Made by a program: the position numbers and the translations under genes. This document shows, piece after piece, positions 1 to 10,227 of a stretch of DNA of 64,000 bases. The notes under the pieces were generated by a model. It made no database searches. It was not told the DNA's origin and worked only from the letters and a program-made list of their open reading frames with translations. This DNA is from Hymenopus coronatus (Eukaryota > Arthropoda > Insecta > Mantodea > Hymenopodidae): assembly GCA_030762935.1 (NCBI GenBank), contig CM060880.1, positions 13,364,501 to 13,428,500 of the forward strand, in the 5' to 3' direction. Positions within the stretch are counted from its first letter, which is position 1, and the number at the start of each line of letters is the position of its first letter.

Positions 1-250
1 TTCCATTTACCCAAGGTCGTGGGTTCAAACCCGGCGGTGGACGATGGATTTTTTCGTGCGTAAAAATCCTTAGCATGGCTTCCTTCGGAAGGGAAGTAAA
101 GCCGTTAGTCCCGTGTCGTAGATTTACGGCACGTAAAAGAACCTCAAGCCTGATTGAGAGGCCTCTGAGCAAAATTAAGCGGTCTTTCACACCCAATTTA
201 GAATGGGACGCTGAGAACCATAGTAGTTAAAGAGCGTCCATAAATAACAC
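1..250 (+). repeat. SINE-B copy, head cut by window edge
   Basis: The tRNA-like part is entered near its B box, GGTTCAAACCC at about 22-32. A body shared with the copies at 7742, 21561 and 55301 follows: a CCTTAGCATGGCTTCCTTCGG block, a TTACGGCACGTAAAAGAACC block and a closing GAGCGTCCATAAATAACAC. A complete head, read from the copy near 7961, would begin GCCCTCCGTGGTGTAATGG, which carries an A-box-like stretch, so the family is a tRNA-derived SINE. It abuts an HE1 copy at about 254. Confidence 0.7.
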
Positions 251-253
251 AAC

Positions 254-1088
254 ATTTTGTTCCATTTACAAACTATTCTTACAATAGATTATTCTTTTAT
301 CTACATCTCTTTAACTGAGATAAACATTAGGAAAGTTAGTCTTATTACTTGTTTCCTTGTAGGTAGAAGAGAAATAAGGGAATCTATTAGGCTAAAGTTA
401 TAGCCAAATCTTTCAAAAGCTGGTGGCTATGTGAAACAATTGAGGTTCGGTTTGCTTTAGCACGGTCCCATTTAACAAAAGTTAAGGCAGTTTAAAATTG
501 AAAACAATAACAAGGAATATCTCGAAAATGATCAACTCTACAAGAAAAATGTGTATGATATAAATTATGTGTTTTAAGGAGATCTACATTTTTTGTGTGG
601 TAAGCTTTTTTTCTATCTCTTACTGTTCAACCGTAATGCAAATTTCTGCAAAATTCATCCAGAATAAAGAGGTCTTCAGAGGCTATTCCCAGAAGATTCA
701 AGATATACATTTTATTTGCCACACAAATATCTTTAATATAGGACATTTAATTAAAACCATTAAGCCATTTTTGAGAAAATCAACATTTTTGAAATTTTCT
801 GCATGTAAAGGGTAGGGTGGCAGATTTTTCTTAAAGTTTTCATGTCACATCCTTGAAAGATACTGAACTGAAATACCAAGTTTGGTATTTTAATGACTTT
901 TCATTTTTGAATTATATTCACAGATTCACAGACATACATACACAATACATGGACCTTTTTCTAATTTTTTTTTAAACAGGGAACCCTAATACGTGTATTA
1001 CCCATGAAATCTTGGTATCAAATTGTTGGGTGGAATACAATACCTTCTCCATACACTATGGACATAGTATGTCTAGAGAAAGTAAAAA
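254..1088 (+). mobile_element. HE1 element, near full length
   Basis: The 5' end is worn (TGTTCCATTTAC in place of TGTTCCATTCACA). The body follows the family order: ATAAACATTAG, a T-rich block, GGCTATTCCCAGAA, the AAATACCAAGTTTGG dyad half, a short CA-rich tract near 920-945, and the terminal palindrome at about 1042-1086 ending GTCTAGAGAAAGTAAAAA. It is one of the more diverged copies. The small reading frame at 567-815 lies wholly inside the repeat and is not a gene. Confidence 0.75.
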
Positions 1089-3140
1089 TGCAGAAAACAG
1101 GTGTGCTTTGATTGTATGCCTACCTTCTCTATGGTTATTTGCAAGCAGAGTCCTTTACCTCCAAAAGTTTTATGTATAGTGCCACATAGTCATGGGAAAC
1201 TTCAGTGTGTAACATTTTTTTCATTATGGAGGCCACATAAGCAATTTCAATGTTCTGTACCTTTGTCAGGAATGCCCATTTTTTTATTAAAGCAAGATGT
1301 TTCAGCTTGTGCATATATTACAGAATCTGTTATAACGCAACCAGAGCAAAAATTGATGGTGTATGTAGTATACAGACTACAGATGGAAAAAAACAATACT
1401 TTGAAGCACAAATAAAACTATTTAATTAAGACTAAGAGTGTTGAATATATACTTTGTTGTATCAAGTAAGTAAATATTCAACTCAGAATGGTAATTTGTG
1501 AGCCCTTCACCTGTTTTTAGACCAATGAGCCACCCCTGGCATAACCAGTTACAAAGTCTTTTGTCTCTTTGATTTGCTTATATTTTATGTAGACTTGTGA
1601 TATGCTAACAAGTTGTTTTGTGTGTGTTTGCCACATAAGCTAATTTTCTTCAGATTGGTTTTCTTAGCACTTAGGCAAATGATGTACTGTGTTTTCAGAA
1701 AAAGTTAGTATTGTTTTGTTTTGTATCAGCTATGCATTGTGATCTTTCATTAGTTTGGGAAAGTTGAGGCATTATGTATGCATTTGTTTTTAATAAAACA
1801 CTTTAATAATAACTCTGTTATAAATACAAAAAGCTGTAGTGTATTGCACTGGAATGCATGAAAAATGCACAGAAATCTTAGAAGCTATGTAATAATCAGT
1901 TTTGTGCATGACAGAAAAGAAGAAAGAAAGAATATAACTAAAACCAGATATGAAAGACCATAAATCTGGCAGCACATAGCACCAGTTGTAAGCTATTTAA
2001 AAATTTAGTTGTATACTAAACAAATTTTAATTCTAATTGATCTGAGCAGAATATTTCCTTTAAGTAATAAAAGTTGTTAATATATTAGTAAGTGCAGATA
2101 AGGTTTTCGAAATTTCTAGACAGAGAGCTCGAGTACTTGCTTTTCCCATGATGGGTTTAGTTGCAGTAGTGGACGTAGGTGGTGGGTGTATGTGTGTGTG
2201 TATTTTTGTTAAATACATTTGTACTGCTGCTTTACTGTTCAACAAAACATCTGTGACATTTTGATGTCTTGCCCCCATTCTTTCAAATTGCTAGTTTTTC
2301 CAGGGTGCGAAATTTATTTAAGCAGTATAAATGGAGGAATAACAATGAGACATTGTATTTTTTAACTGTAGGCAGATTTGCTTTAAATTTGTCTCCTCTT
2401 AGCCTAAAGCAGTGGTAGAACTGTCATCAGTGTTTCCAAATTTGCTTCTTGTAAAGGAATAAGTTTTGATTTGCATTTAGAGCATGTGGTGAAACTATCA
2501 TTAAATGGATTTCAAAATTTGCTCTTGTGCAGAGGTTGTAGGGAAGATTATTCTTCTTATAAAGGCCTCCACATTCCAACATATTGGCGCACACTGCATC
2601 TGAAGTTTCCACATCCCACATACTTCTTACAGGAGTGGCATGTTGGCTAGGTTTGGAACATATGCACCCACTCTGTATTAGTGTCTGGGATTGGAAGAGC
2701 ATGCCAGAAGGCCTTACATATTATTTGTTTGTACACTGGAGGTTGAGATCCTTGCTTATGCATGGATGTTTTGGTGTATATCTTTTCTTGGTGCACTATC
2801 TCTTGCATACGTCAGTCTGTGAATTCAAACAAATTCCTCCCATACCTCTTAATACAGATTTCGCACCCTGTCATGTTTGTGGTAACGTCGTGCAGCTCTT
2901 GGAGCAGGTAAGTGCACATTTTTAATTTCTTGCCGAAAGAATGGTTGAGGGCACAGGCATTTTACTATGAACCTTTTAAATGTGAAGGGTGACTTTGATG
3001 GTGTTCCAGTAAAAGGTTTTATTCATTTTGTACAAGATTATTAGTATAAACAAACCAATAGATAAAAAATATAAATCAAGGTATTAACAGCAGAGGAAAT
3101 ACAGAAGTTCATAAATTACATATGCTATTATTAGAAAAAG
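1089..3140. other. Non-HE1 stretch, no recognised gene
   Basis: This is the longest block near the left end without HE1 or SINE sequence. Several short frames occur on both strands, none of a family I recognise. On the plus strand a 113-codon frame (2584-2925) runs through a consensus splice donor, CAG|GTAAGT, with GT at 2908-2909. On the minus strand three CxxC pairs (CEIC, CHSC, CSKC) fall at about 2865-2854, 2640-2629 and 2483-2472, in different frames separated by stops. A decayed zinc-binding exon or 3' UTR is possible, but nothing here is strong enough to call as coding. Confidence 0.35.
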
Positions 3141-3520
3141 TTGGAAAATTCAATGCCTAAGCTGGGATTTGAACACAGTCCTCCCACTCTCCATGCGGTT
3201 GCTCTAAATATTGAGCTACTGTGACAACTTGCCGGTATGTCATTCAATCTTCCAACTGATTATATGTGTTTTACCTGGTTCAACCAACCAGTATGTCTCA
3301 CTTCAGAGAGCTACCTTAATGGTGTGTTACCATTGTAAGTATTTAGTATCCGGGTAATATTAATTATGTTCTCGCCAGCATGCAGGCTAGTCTATATAAT
3401 CAGTTGAAAGATTGAATGCTATATCGGCAAGTTGTCACAGTAAATGTTTAGAGCAACCGCATGGAGAGTGAGAGAACCATGTTCAAATCCCAGCTGTGGC
3501 ACTGAATTTTTCAATTGGTT
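3141..3520. repeat. Fold-back of two inverted SINE-A-like tRNA heads
   Basis: The left arm (about 3141-3265, minus orientation) and the right arm (about 3394-3520, plus orientation) are inverted copies of one another, separated by about 128 bp of unrelated sequence. Each arm contains a tRNA-like segment with B box TGTTCAAATCCC (right arm, 3480-3491), preceded by TAGAGCAACCGCATGGAGAG. After the B box comes the CACTGAATTTTTCA signature found downstream of the SINE-A tRNA head elsewhere. Transcribed, the region would fold into a long hairpin with a single-stranded loop. Confidence 0.7.
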
Positions 3521-3682
3521 CTAATGATACTAACTGTTACCTCTGTGTACCTTTCAATATATATAAAAGAGAGGAGCATTACCATTATAATAAATTACAT
3601 GTGCTTATATTACTGATAAACACTTCACTCTGCCCGAATAATATTTGGATAAGCTAGTAACAGTAATGTGAAATTTAAATTT

Positions 3683-3866
3683 AAGACAAGGTTTGAGTCA
3701 GAATAGAAACATTTCATCATTACATTGTTTTGTTGTCTGACGAGTTTTGAGAACTACATTTTGTTCTCTGAAGGAGAGCAAAATGTGGTTCTCAAAACTG
3801 GTTAGAAAACAAAACAAAAAGTAAGTGATGAAAGTATTTCTACTCTGACTCAAACCTTCTCTTGTT
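3683..3866. repeat. Long hairpin, tight inverted repeat
   Basis: The arms at about 3683-3769 and 3776-3866 are inverted repeats with a loop of only a few bases. Matching pieces are AGGTTTGAGTCAGA with TCTGACTCAAACCT, GTTTTGAGAAC with GTTCTCAAAAC, and CATTTTG with CAAAATG. This is the shape of a fold-back MITE or of an inverted duplication. I could not match it to any other repeat in the window. Confidence 0.7.
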
Positions 3867-4816
3867 TTTAATTAAGATTCAAAACAGAGCATGTTTTAAA
3901 CGGGTAACTACAGCATTGCATTCTCTTACTTACAAGATATTGATATACAATTCATTATGGTTAACGCCTCTATGTGACAGATTGTTTATACATTAACGTC
4001 ATCTATTGAAAATAAAACAAATTTGCTCATGATGTTTTGAAAATTCATTACGTAATCTCTATTCCAGATGAATTGAATCTCTAGATTCATTTAATAACGT
4101 AATACCAGGATTTATTTCATGATCTCCCATAGCTGATTTATTAATTGTTTGTATTTAATAGCTTTAAAATTCCGGCATTCTATTTATATTAGGTTTCCAA
4201 TGTAAATTTGGTACATTCTAAACAATTTAATTGATAACATTTATCATTTCTTTAGAAATTCATAACAAATATTTTATTTTGAGCAACCGAGATTATACTA
4301 TGTACATTAAAATGTTGGAAAATTAACAGCTTTCTGATATTTAAATAACAATATTTTAAATTATAAACAAAAAATATTAAAGCAGCATTGAGAATGTGTT
4401 CATATTGTATCAAATTCATTTTTTGCTTAGAGATGTGTTGGATAATTGGCCCTACTGATGCCTAATCTTTCTATTATCAAAGAGATTGCATGAATTTGTT
4501 TTATTGAACAACACTTTGGCATATGAATAAATACTTGTTATATTTTTGCTGTTACATCAAGGAGAATTATAAAATACACTTATAGAAGTAAAGGTTCATA
4601 CAGCACTGTGGAGGAATATATAGCAAACATTAATTTATAAATCATGATACTTGTTAACAAAAAATATTTCAAAATCCATACTCTGGGGTTTTATTAAAAA
4701 TAACCTAAAAGTGATTTTCTGTGCCTATTGATTTAGTTATTATTTAAAAAAACATAAACTCCTCAGCTTTGCAGAATATTCAAAACAATTATCTCACCAA
4801 ATATTTTGTTTGGGTA
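3867..4816. other. AT-rich spacer, nothing recognised
   Basis: This stretch is very AT-rich, with no tRNA-like box, no HE1 block and no reading frame of interest. Confidence 0.5.
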
Positions 4817-5357
4817 TTTTTACTTTCTTTAACAAGTACATAGAAGTTAGAGAAGGTTTACATCCAAAAATTTTTTACAGAGATTTCACCAAAAATGAAT
4901 GTTTTGAGGAGCCCTGAATAATAAATATATAAATAAATAACATTAAAAAAATTAGTAAAAGGTCAGCAAAACTCAAAAATAAAAAGTTGGTAAATACAAA
5001 CTTGGTATTTAAGTTGAGTATCTTTCAAGAATGTAAGACAAATATTTTCAGGAATGTCTCCTCCCACCCACCCCCCAAACACTCTTTACATGGGAAATTT
5101 TGTTTTTCTCAAAACTGGCTCTTAACAATTTTGATTAAAATGCCATATAATGAAACTAATTACATGGAAAATAAAATGTATCTCCTGAAATTCTTGAAGA
5201 TAGCCTCTGAAGTGCGCTTCATTAAGGAAGAAGTTTGCATAACTGGTAAACTGTAAGAGAGAGATAGACAAATACTTAAAACACAAGAAAAGAGATTCAT
5301 CAAAACAATTTATGTCCTGCACATTTTGATTTTGGAGCTAACCATTTCAGATATATT
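4817..5357 (-). mobile_element. HE1 element, 5' part missing
   Basis: It begins at the palindrome end (TTTTTACTTTC, 4817), although the palindrome itself is eroded. It then runs through the CCACCCACC block near 5065-5085, CTGGTAAACTGTAAGAG and AATTTATGTC, stopping at about 5357 where a second HE1 piece in the same orientation starts. The 5' third of the element is absent. Confidence 0.65.
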
Positions 5358-5537
5358 CCCCCAACCAAAACTACCTTTTGCATGAAATATTTTTCAGAAT
5401 ATTTTGTTTTCTTAAAACTGACTCTAATAATCTTATTCTAATCCCATACATTTAAGATATTTACATCTCAACTAAATTTTCTGGGAATAGCTTCTGAAGC
5501 TGGCTTTTGCACAATGGTAAACTCATTTGAGGAAAGT
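5358..5537 (-). mobile_element. HE1 internal fragment
   Basis: The fragment restarts at the CCAACC-AAACTACC block, which had already been passed in the neighbouring copy. It reaches TTTTCTGGGAATAGCTTCTG and a stump of the following block. The repeated order shows that it is a separate insertion or a partial duplication. Confidence 0.55.
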
Positions 5538-5539
5538 AT

Positions 5540-5950
5540 AAACATTAGGAAATATAAATAAAAACAAGGAATATTTTGGAAATGGTTAACTCCGCAAGTT
5601 GTATGCATTAACGAGATCTACATTTTTAGTGTAGTAGTGTAGTTATACAAAGGACATCCAGAATGTAGAGGGCTTCAGAGGCTGTTCCCAGAAAATTCAA
5701 CATATACATTTCATTAGTCATGAGGATATCTTCAACATATGGTGTTTTAATCAAAATCATTAAAAGAGCCAGCCGTAGAAAATAAACATTTAAAAAAAAG
5801 TTCCATCTTTGTATCGCATCTTTGGAAGGTGCTGAACTTAAATAATCAAGTTTGGTATTTAATTTTGAGTTATGCTATTCACAGATTTACACATATATGT
5901 ATATACATGTAGCACTTAAATTCAGGGAGTCTCAAAATGTGTATTTCCAA
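5540..5950 (+). mobile_element. HE1 internal fragment
   Basis: It is in the opposite orientation to its left neighbours. It contains AACAAGGAATATTTTGG, GAGATCTACATTTTT, GGCTGTTCCCAGAAAATTC and AAGTTTGGTATTTAA, followed by a CA/TG-poor version of the microsatellite zone. Both ends are missing. Confidence 0.55.
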
Positions 5951-6325
5951 ATGACTTAAGCTTTGATCTAATGACAGTGCATTTTTCTCCCTTGAAATTA
6001 GATAAAATGATGGCACAGCAGCTTTTAGTGTCTTTAATTCTGCTAAACGCATACTGGAATGCCATATTCTGACTAAATACACATTTTGAGCAAAAGAGAG
6101 GAAATGTGGTATATGATTTTACTGGAACACCATTGATTTTCTTATAAATCCTCATTAAAAACATTCACAGGTGCTGGAAATTACTTGGAATAGAGATGAA
6201 TCAACATAAACTTGGACCATTTGAAGGGATGTGTTAGAGAGAAAGTCACGCTTTGACACAAATCAGCATTAGAGTGTTTGTATTTATGATGGGATTATGG
6301 TTTCATATGTGATGATTCATAAACT
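5951..6325. other. Spacer, nothing recognised
   Basis: Two overlapping minus-strand frames of 67 and 80 codons are present. They show no family signature, and their composition matches the surrounding AT-rich DNA. Confidence 0.4.
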
Positions 6326-7078
6326 AATAATAATAATAATAATGATGTCATTGAGCTCGTACAGCAATAGACAAAGTCAAGAGTGATACAATAAAGTAAT
6401 TACAAATAATATTACATTTAAATACAGAATATGTACAGGAATGAAAGGTACAATATAATACAAAGTAATACATGTCAAAAAAATTAATAACTAATAGCTA
6501 TACGGATTACAACAATGTATAATATACACTAACTAAGATCAACAGTGGTACAGCAGATGTGCTTATTATATTTCAAAAAATTCTTGAAGAGAATAAAAAG
6601 GCGTTGCAACAAGCCAGTCATACAATTTGCTTCAAAATTGCTGCAGGGCATTGTCTTAAGTCTAAAGATAGCTTAGTATACATTTTAGAACCTAGTACTT
6701 CAAAACTCTTCTGAGTTTTTAATGAATAATGGTTTGCAGTGGGCTAGCTTTGATTCTAATAACCTTTTTCTGGAAACATGTGTGCTGTTACCCCAAAGTA
6801 AAATACTGTACGCTATAATGCTTTGAAAAAAAAGCAAAATATGCTGATTGTATATACACCTCAGGCACTTGCGTTTTCAAATTTCTAATCAAATATATAA
6901 CTCTGGAGAGCTTAGACATTATATGATCAATATGTGGTGCCCAGGATAATTTATTGTCAATTACAACACCTAAGAGTTTTACATTATCCGAGTCATTAGC
7001 ATTAGGAGTGTCTCTGCAATTAAAAACCTTTTTTTGTGTTTTGCCCTGATTAAGTATGAAACTGCTAGGTTTGACTGC
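6326..7078 (-). pseudogene. 5'-truncated non-LTR retrotransposon, reverse transcriptase C-terminal part
   Basis: On the minus strand from about 7075 downwards the translation carries the pattern that closes many arthropod non-LTR reverse transcriptases. It reads VKLLGVVIDNKLSWAPHID, then KLSRVIYLIRNLK, then AYFAFFSKHYSVQYFTLG, where the family usually has a Trp-Gly at the end. A stop follows at once (about 6787-6790), but the family pattern continues with QKKVIRIKASPLQ, so the open frame is broken. The minus-strand 3' end runs to GAGCTCAATGACATC and an (ATT)n tail at 6326-6345, as in elements that end in a simple repeat. The copy is 5'-truncated and has no coding capacity left. The exact clade (Jockey, CR1 or Rex1-like) is not resolved. 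Confidence 0.75.
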
Positions 7079-7080
7079 AA

Positions 7081-7103
7081 TTATAATAATAATAATAATA
7101 ATA
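7081..7103. repeat. (AAT)n microsatellite
   Basis: A short AAT run directly borders the truncated LINE and mirrors the one at its other end. Either the element inserted into an existing AAT tract or the tract is part of its flanks. Confidence 0.7.
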
Positions 7104-7741
7104 TATAACATTCATTAAGTTGCGGTGGTTTTCAAACTTGTCCAAATATTTTAAGACATTCTGTGTGCTGTTAAATTGTACTTGATGCAATACTGGATAT
7201 TTACTATGGTTAGGTTAAACAGACTTCTGAATTTCACCTGGAATGCCCTATTTTTAAGATTACGTTTGGCTATGCATTGCTTGAAATCAGACAGTGTCTT
7301 GTTTTTAGTGGTATCAGTCCAAAGTTTACAAATTTTGATATTTCAGTCACTGATGTCTCATTATTGCAGGTGACTAGTATTTGCACTTCTAGGTGCTAAA
7401 CCACATTTCCATATAACAGTAAATAACAACTGCTTATGACCTTGCACTAATGTATGAGATCTAGCACGTGGTACTTTGTTTTTTCTGTCAAAATTATCTT
7501 TGTTTCTGCATTAATGTTCAAGTGTGCAAGTTCAGAATGGAACAGATTGGATTGGTTTATGAGGGATGGATCGAGTAAATAAAAGACAAAGGCCTGTCCT
7601 CTTAAAATAATCAAACTTAAATAAACTTTTAATTCATTGATATAATTTTAATTTCATAATTATCTTAGATTTTTAGTTTTATTTAATATTCTTCAGTCCT
7701 TATAACGTGTTAAGTGCTTAGGATGTTAAAAAAATATAAAT
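7104..7741. other. Spacer, nothing recognised
   Basis: I see no repeat block or reading frame with family features here. Confidence 0.4.
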
Positions 7742-7963
7742 GGTGTGTTATTTATGGACGCTCTTTAACTGCTATGGGTCTCAGTGTCCCATTCTATCCT
7801 GGGATGCTGAGAACCACAGCACCAATGGCTTTACTTCCCTCCCGAAGGAAGGCATGCTAAGGACTTTTAGGCCCGAAAAAATCCATCGTCCTCCGCCGAG
7901 TTTGAACCTGCGACCTTGGGTATATAAAGTTTGTATGGTAACCATTACACCACGGAGGGCAAC
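7742..7963 (-). repeat. SINE-B, complete copy
   Basis: On the minus strand it begins at about 7961 with GCCCTCCGTGGTGTAATGG (A-box region). The B-box region (GGTTCAAACTCGGCG) follows near 7912-7898. The shared body then runs down to GAGCGTCCATAAATAACAC at about 7745. AT-rich flanks on the two sides (AAATATAAAT before, AAATATATATAAAT after) could be an imperfect target-site duplication. It is the best single copy for reading the family from end to end. Confidence 0.75.
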
Positions 7964-8365
7964 TGGAATAAATATATATAAATCAAATTGAATATACTAC
8001 TCCTGACATATATTTCTAACGCTGATTATTCATGGCCAAGGTAGCAACTATTTCTGTTGTATATAATGAATACGCCCTATTTAAATGTAAATATATTATC
8101 AGAGCTACCAACTAGTGCTGGTGGTAAATGTCCAAATAATAATTACACTGCGATAAATGCAGTTTAGAAGAAAGAAAAAAATAATATATGTCAGTGTATG
8201 TGCTTTATATGCTGTTACATCCTTGCAACGGGCTTAATCATTTTCTGCACACATTCTTTACTGCAAAGCAAAAGTATTGCTGGGTAATATCACAAAATCC
8301 ACCCCAATGGAAGAGGCAATTGAAAATATTCAGAGGTTTGTCAGTATGAATGGAGTTGTTTATTT

Positions 8366-8605
8366 TAATTGATTTTTCACCCAAGCCGTGTATGACAGGA
8401 GTTGGATAGGTAGAGTCAGACTGAAAAATTCATTGTGGTTGTCATCTCAACCCCAGTTGAGATCACCTTGTGGTTTACCGGGAAACATGCGAGTCAGTTG
8501 AGAAATTCAATGCTCTGCCGGCATGATGCTATGTTAGCTTACTGGTAGAGCAACCAACTAGAGACCGGGAGATCCGTGGGTCAAATCCCAGCTTGTCAGC
8601 GTACC
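8366..8605. repeat. SINE-A, two pieces head to head
   Basis: The first piece (8366-8423, minus) is the family tail: AGCCGTG, GACAGGAGTTGGATAGGTAG, and AGACTGAAAAATTC. It is joined to a plus-strand piece (8424-8605) with GAGATCACCTTGTGGTTTACC, CATGCGAGTCAGTTGAGAAA and a tRNA-like head. The B box is GGGTCAAATCCC at 8579-8590. The tRNA-like part is TTAGCTTACTGGTAGAGCAA and onward. The sudden change of strand matches the fold-back behaviour seen at 3141 and 25656. Confidence 0.65.
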
Positions 8606-9106
8606 CAACAATTATGTCATAAAGCGCGCCTTTTCGATAGAGGCGCAGAATATGAAATCAAAGTATAGTTTGAAATGTAGATGGCAAAAGCCTCGAGTTA
8701 AGAATTAGGAGATCCAAACCTCCTCAACCCCCTCAACCCGCCAGGCACGCCCATCAACTCCTAACACCATCATGCAGCTTATCTTTTACTTTCTTAAACC
8801 CCAGCTTAGATAATCTGTGATCGTTCGTGTAAGTAATCTTTGTCGTTTCGTCACATTACAATATTACCCTTCCAACTGGTCTATTAACCTTTGCAATTCA
8901 ATCCCCCCCCCCAGGAAAGAACATTTTCAGTACAAGTGTGTGGTGTTTTTAAAGGAACCATAAGTAAGTAAGATTGCCATGTTGGTTATTCCATTATATA
9001 GTATTAATTTGAACACAAAGCAAATCGAAGATGCGCACGCAATTAAAGAACAAAAGAATATCGACAGTAGCTTGGATTTCTTTCGTGTTGATCATTTCAA
9101 GTGAAA
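8606..9106. other. Upstream region of the small gene candidate
   Basis: A C-rich patch (8720-8760) and a C9 run near 8905 occur here. No repeat family was recognised. If the two-exon model downstream is real, its promoter and 5' UTR would lie in this interval. I do not see a convincing TATA box. Confidence 0.3.
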
Positions 9107-9376
9107 ATGAGTTGTGATTCTTGTGCAATAGATATCAGCGACTACTTTTTGCGTCATGAAGGTAAGATTTTACAATTTGTTATAAATCATAATATTCTGA
9201 AAGAACCGCTTATTTGTTAGACCTACGAACAAGAAGAAATGTGTGTCGATAGTAATCTACTTGTGCAGAAAAGCCTTAATAACCAAGAAAGACAAGTGAA
9301 AGGCAAGCTGGAACAAATCTCCAAAACGTTACTTATTTTAACGCTCATTGAAGAAGCAGAACTGGCTCTGACATAG
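9107..9376 (+). CDS. Candidate small two-exon gene, function unknown
   Basis: The proposed coding exons are 9107-9161 and 9234-9376, giving about 65 residues. The ATG at 9107 sits in a favourable GTGAAAATGA context. Exon 1 encodes MSCDSCAIDISDYFLRHE and ends at GAAG|GTAAGA (GT at 9162-9163), a good donor in phase 1. Exon 2 uses the AG at 9232-9233, which restores the frame as EEMCVDSNLLVQ and onward, and ends at TAG 9374-9376. A closer-to-consensus acceptor (TTTGTTAG at 9220) would shift this reading, so the junction is the weak point. Exon 2 is hydrophilic then Leu/Ile/Glu-rich, suggesting a short amphipathic helix or coiled coil. AATAAA lies at 9427-9432. The intron would be 72 bp. I recognise no family, and a chance assembly of open frames cannot be excluded. 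Confidence 0.4.
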
Positions 9377-9426
9377 CTTTTGGGAAAAAATGTTATCTTT
9401 AACATAAATACGCGCGTTTTTCAGAG

Positions 9427-9432
9427 AATAAA
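9427..9432 (+). terminator. Poly(A) signal AATAAA
   Basis: A canonical hexamer lies 51 bp past the stop of the small gene candidate. A GT-rich downstream element is not obvious. Its value is as support for the upstream gene model. Confidence 0.35.
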
Positions 9433-9477
9433 CCTCAGACAGGTTAAATGCATTGGCTTGCCATCGTCTTTTGTCTT

Positions 9478-9529
9478 CAGCTATATTCTTACGGCGCAAA
9501 GTCTTTAGCTATATTCTTACGGCGCAAAA
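9478..9529 (+). repeat. Two-unit short tandem duplication
   Basis: AGCTATATTCTTACGGCGCA occurs twice with a spacing of about 28 bp. This is a recent local duplication just past the small gene candidate. Confidence 0.7.
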
Positions 9530-10227
9530 GTGCTTACACATGCGCCTTATAATAGTACCTACTCCTTAAAAATTCATTGTAGCCAAATCAAGCTTTCGCC
9601 ACCGTAAATATACTAAATGGTGTCATATATTCATTGTTTATTTGAAAATAACTTCCGGTATTTATGGGCTACCGCAAAGGACAAATTAAAATGAAATATT
9701 GAAATAAAGTTATTTGTAAGAAATTACTAATATTAGTTTCCATGGGGAATTGGTGTGGTTTGAGTCTAATTTCATCTGAACACGTTCCGTGTTTATGTTA
9801 AATTCGATACAAATTGATATCGTTTTGAATATGCAAGGTTCGAGAGTAAACGATTTAACCTTTTATGTTTGTCGACTTGGATTTACGTTTCCAAACTGTT
9901 AAACATGCATTGGTTCCGTGTAATGTAAACAAGTTTTGAGGTTAGTTAATGTTTTTGAGAGAACATTAACCTGCGATATTATCTATATTACAATACAATG
10001 ACTATATTTTATTCATCAGTATTGTAAGTTAATTAAAGCAAACAACATGTCCAGCTTGTCGCAGATAGAATTGTTGGCGAATTCAATATGATTTGTGCAC
10101 GGTAAGGATTTCTATGCAATATATGTATTTCGATCCAATTACATAAAAAAGAGTGAGTGTGCGCGCGCATGTGTGAGGATAATGTAAAAACACTAAATTT
10201 TGATAATTCATTCACCGTTGAAATGAC
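9530..10227. other. Spacer, nothing recognised
   Basis: AT-rich sequence without repeat blocks or family-like frames. Confidence 0.4.

Noticed and set aside
254..1088. Canonical Helitron ends for HE1 (5' TC and 3' CTRR)
   Set aside because: A TC start is possible, but the hairpin is followed by GTAAAAA, not CTRR. The Helentron-like arrangement fits better.
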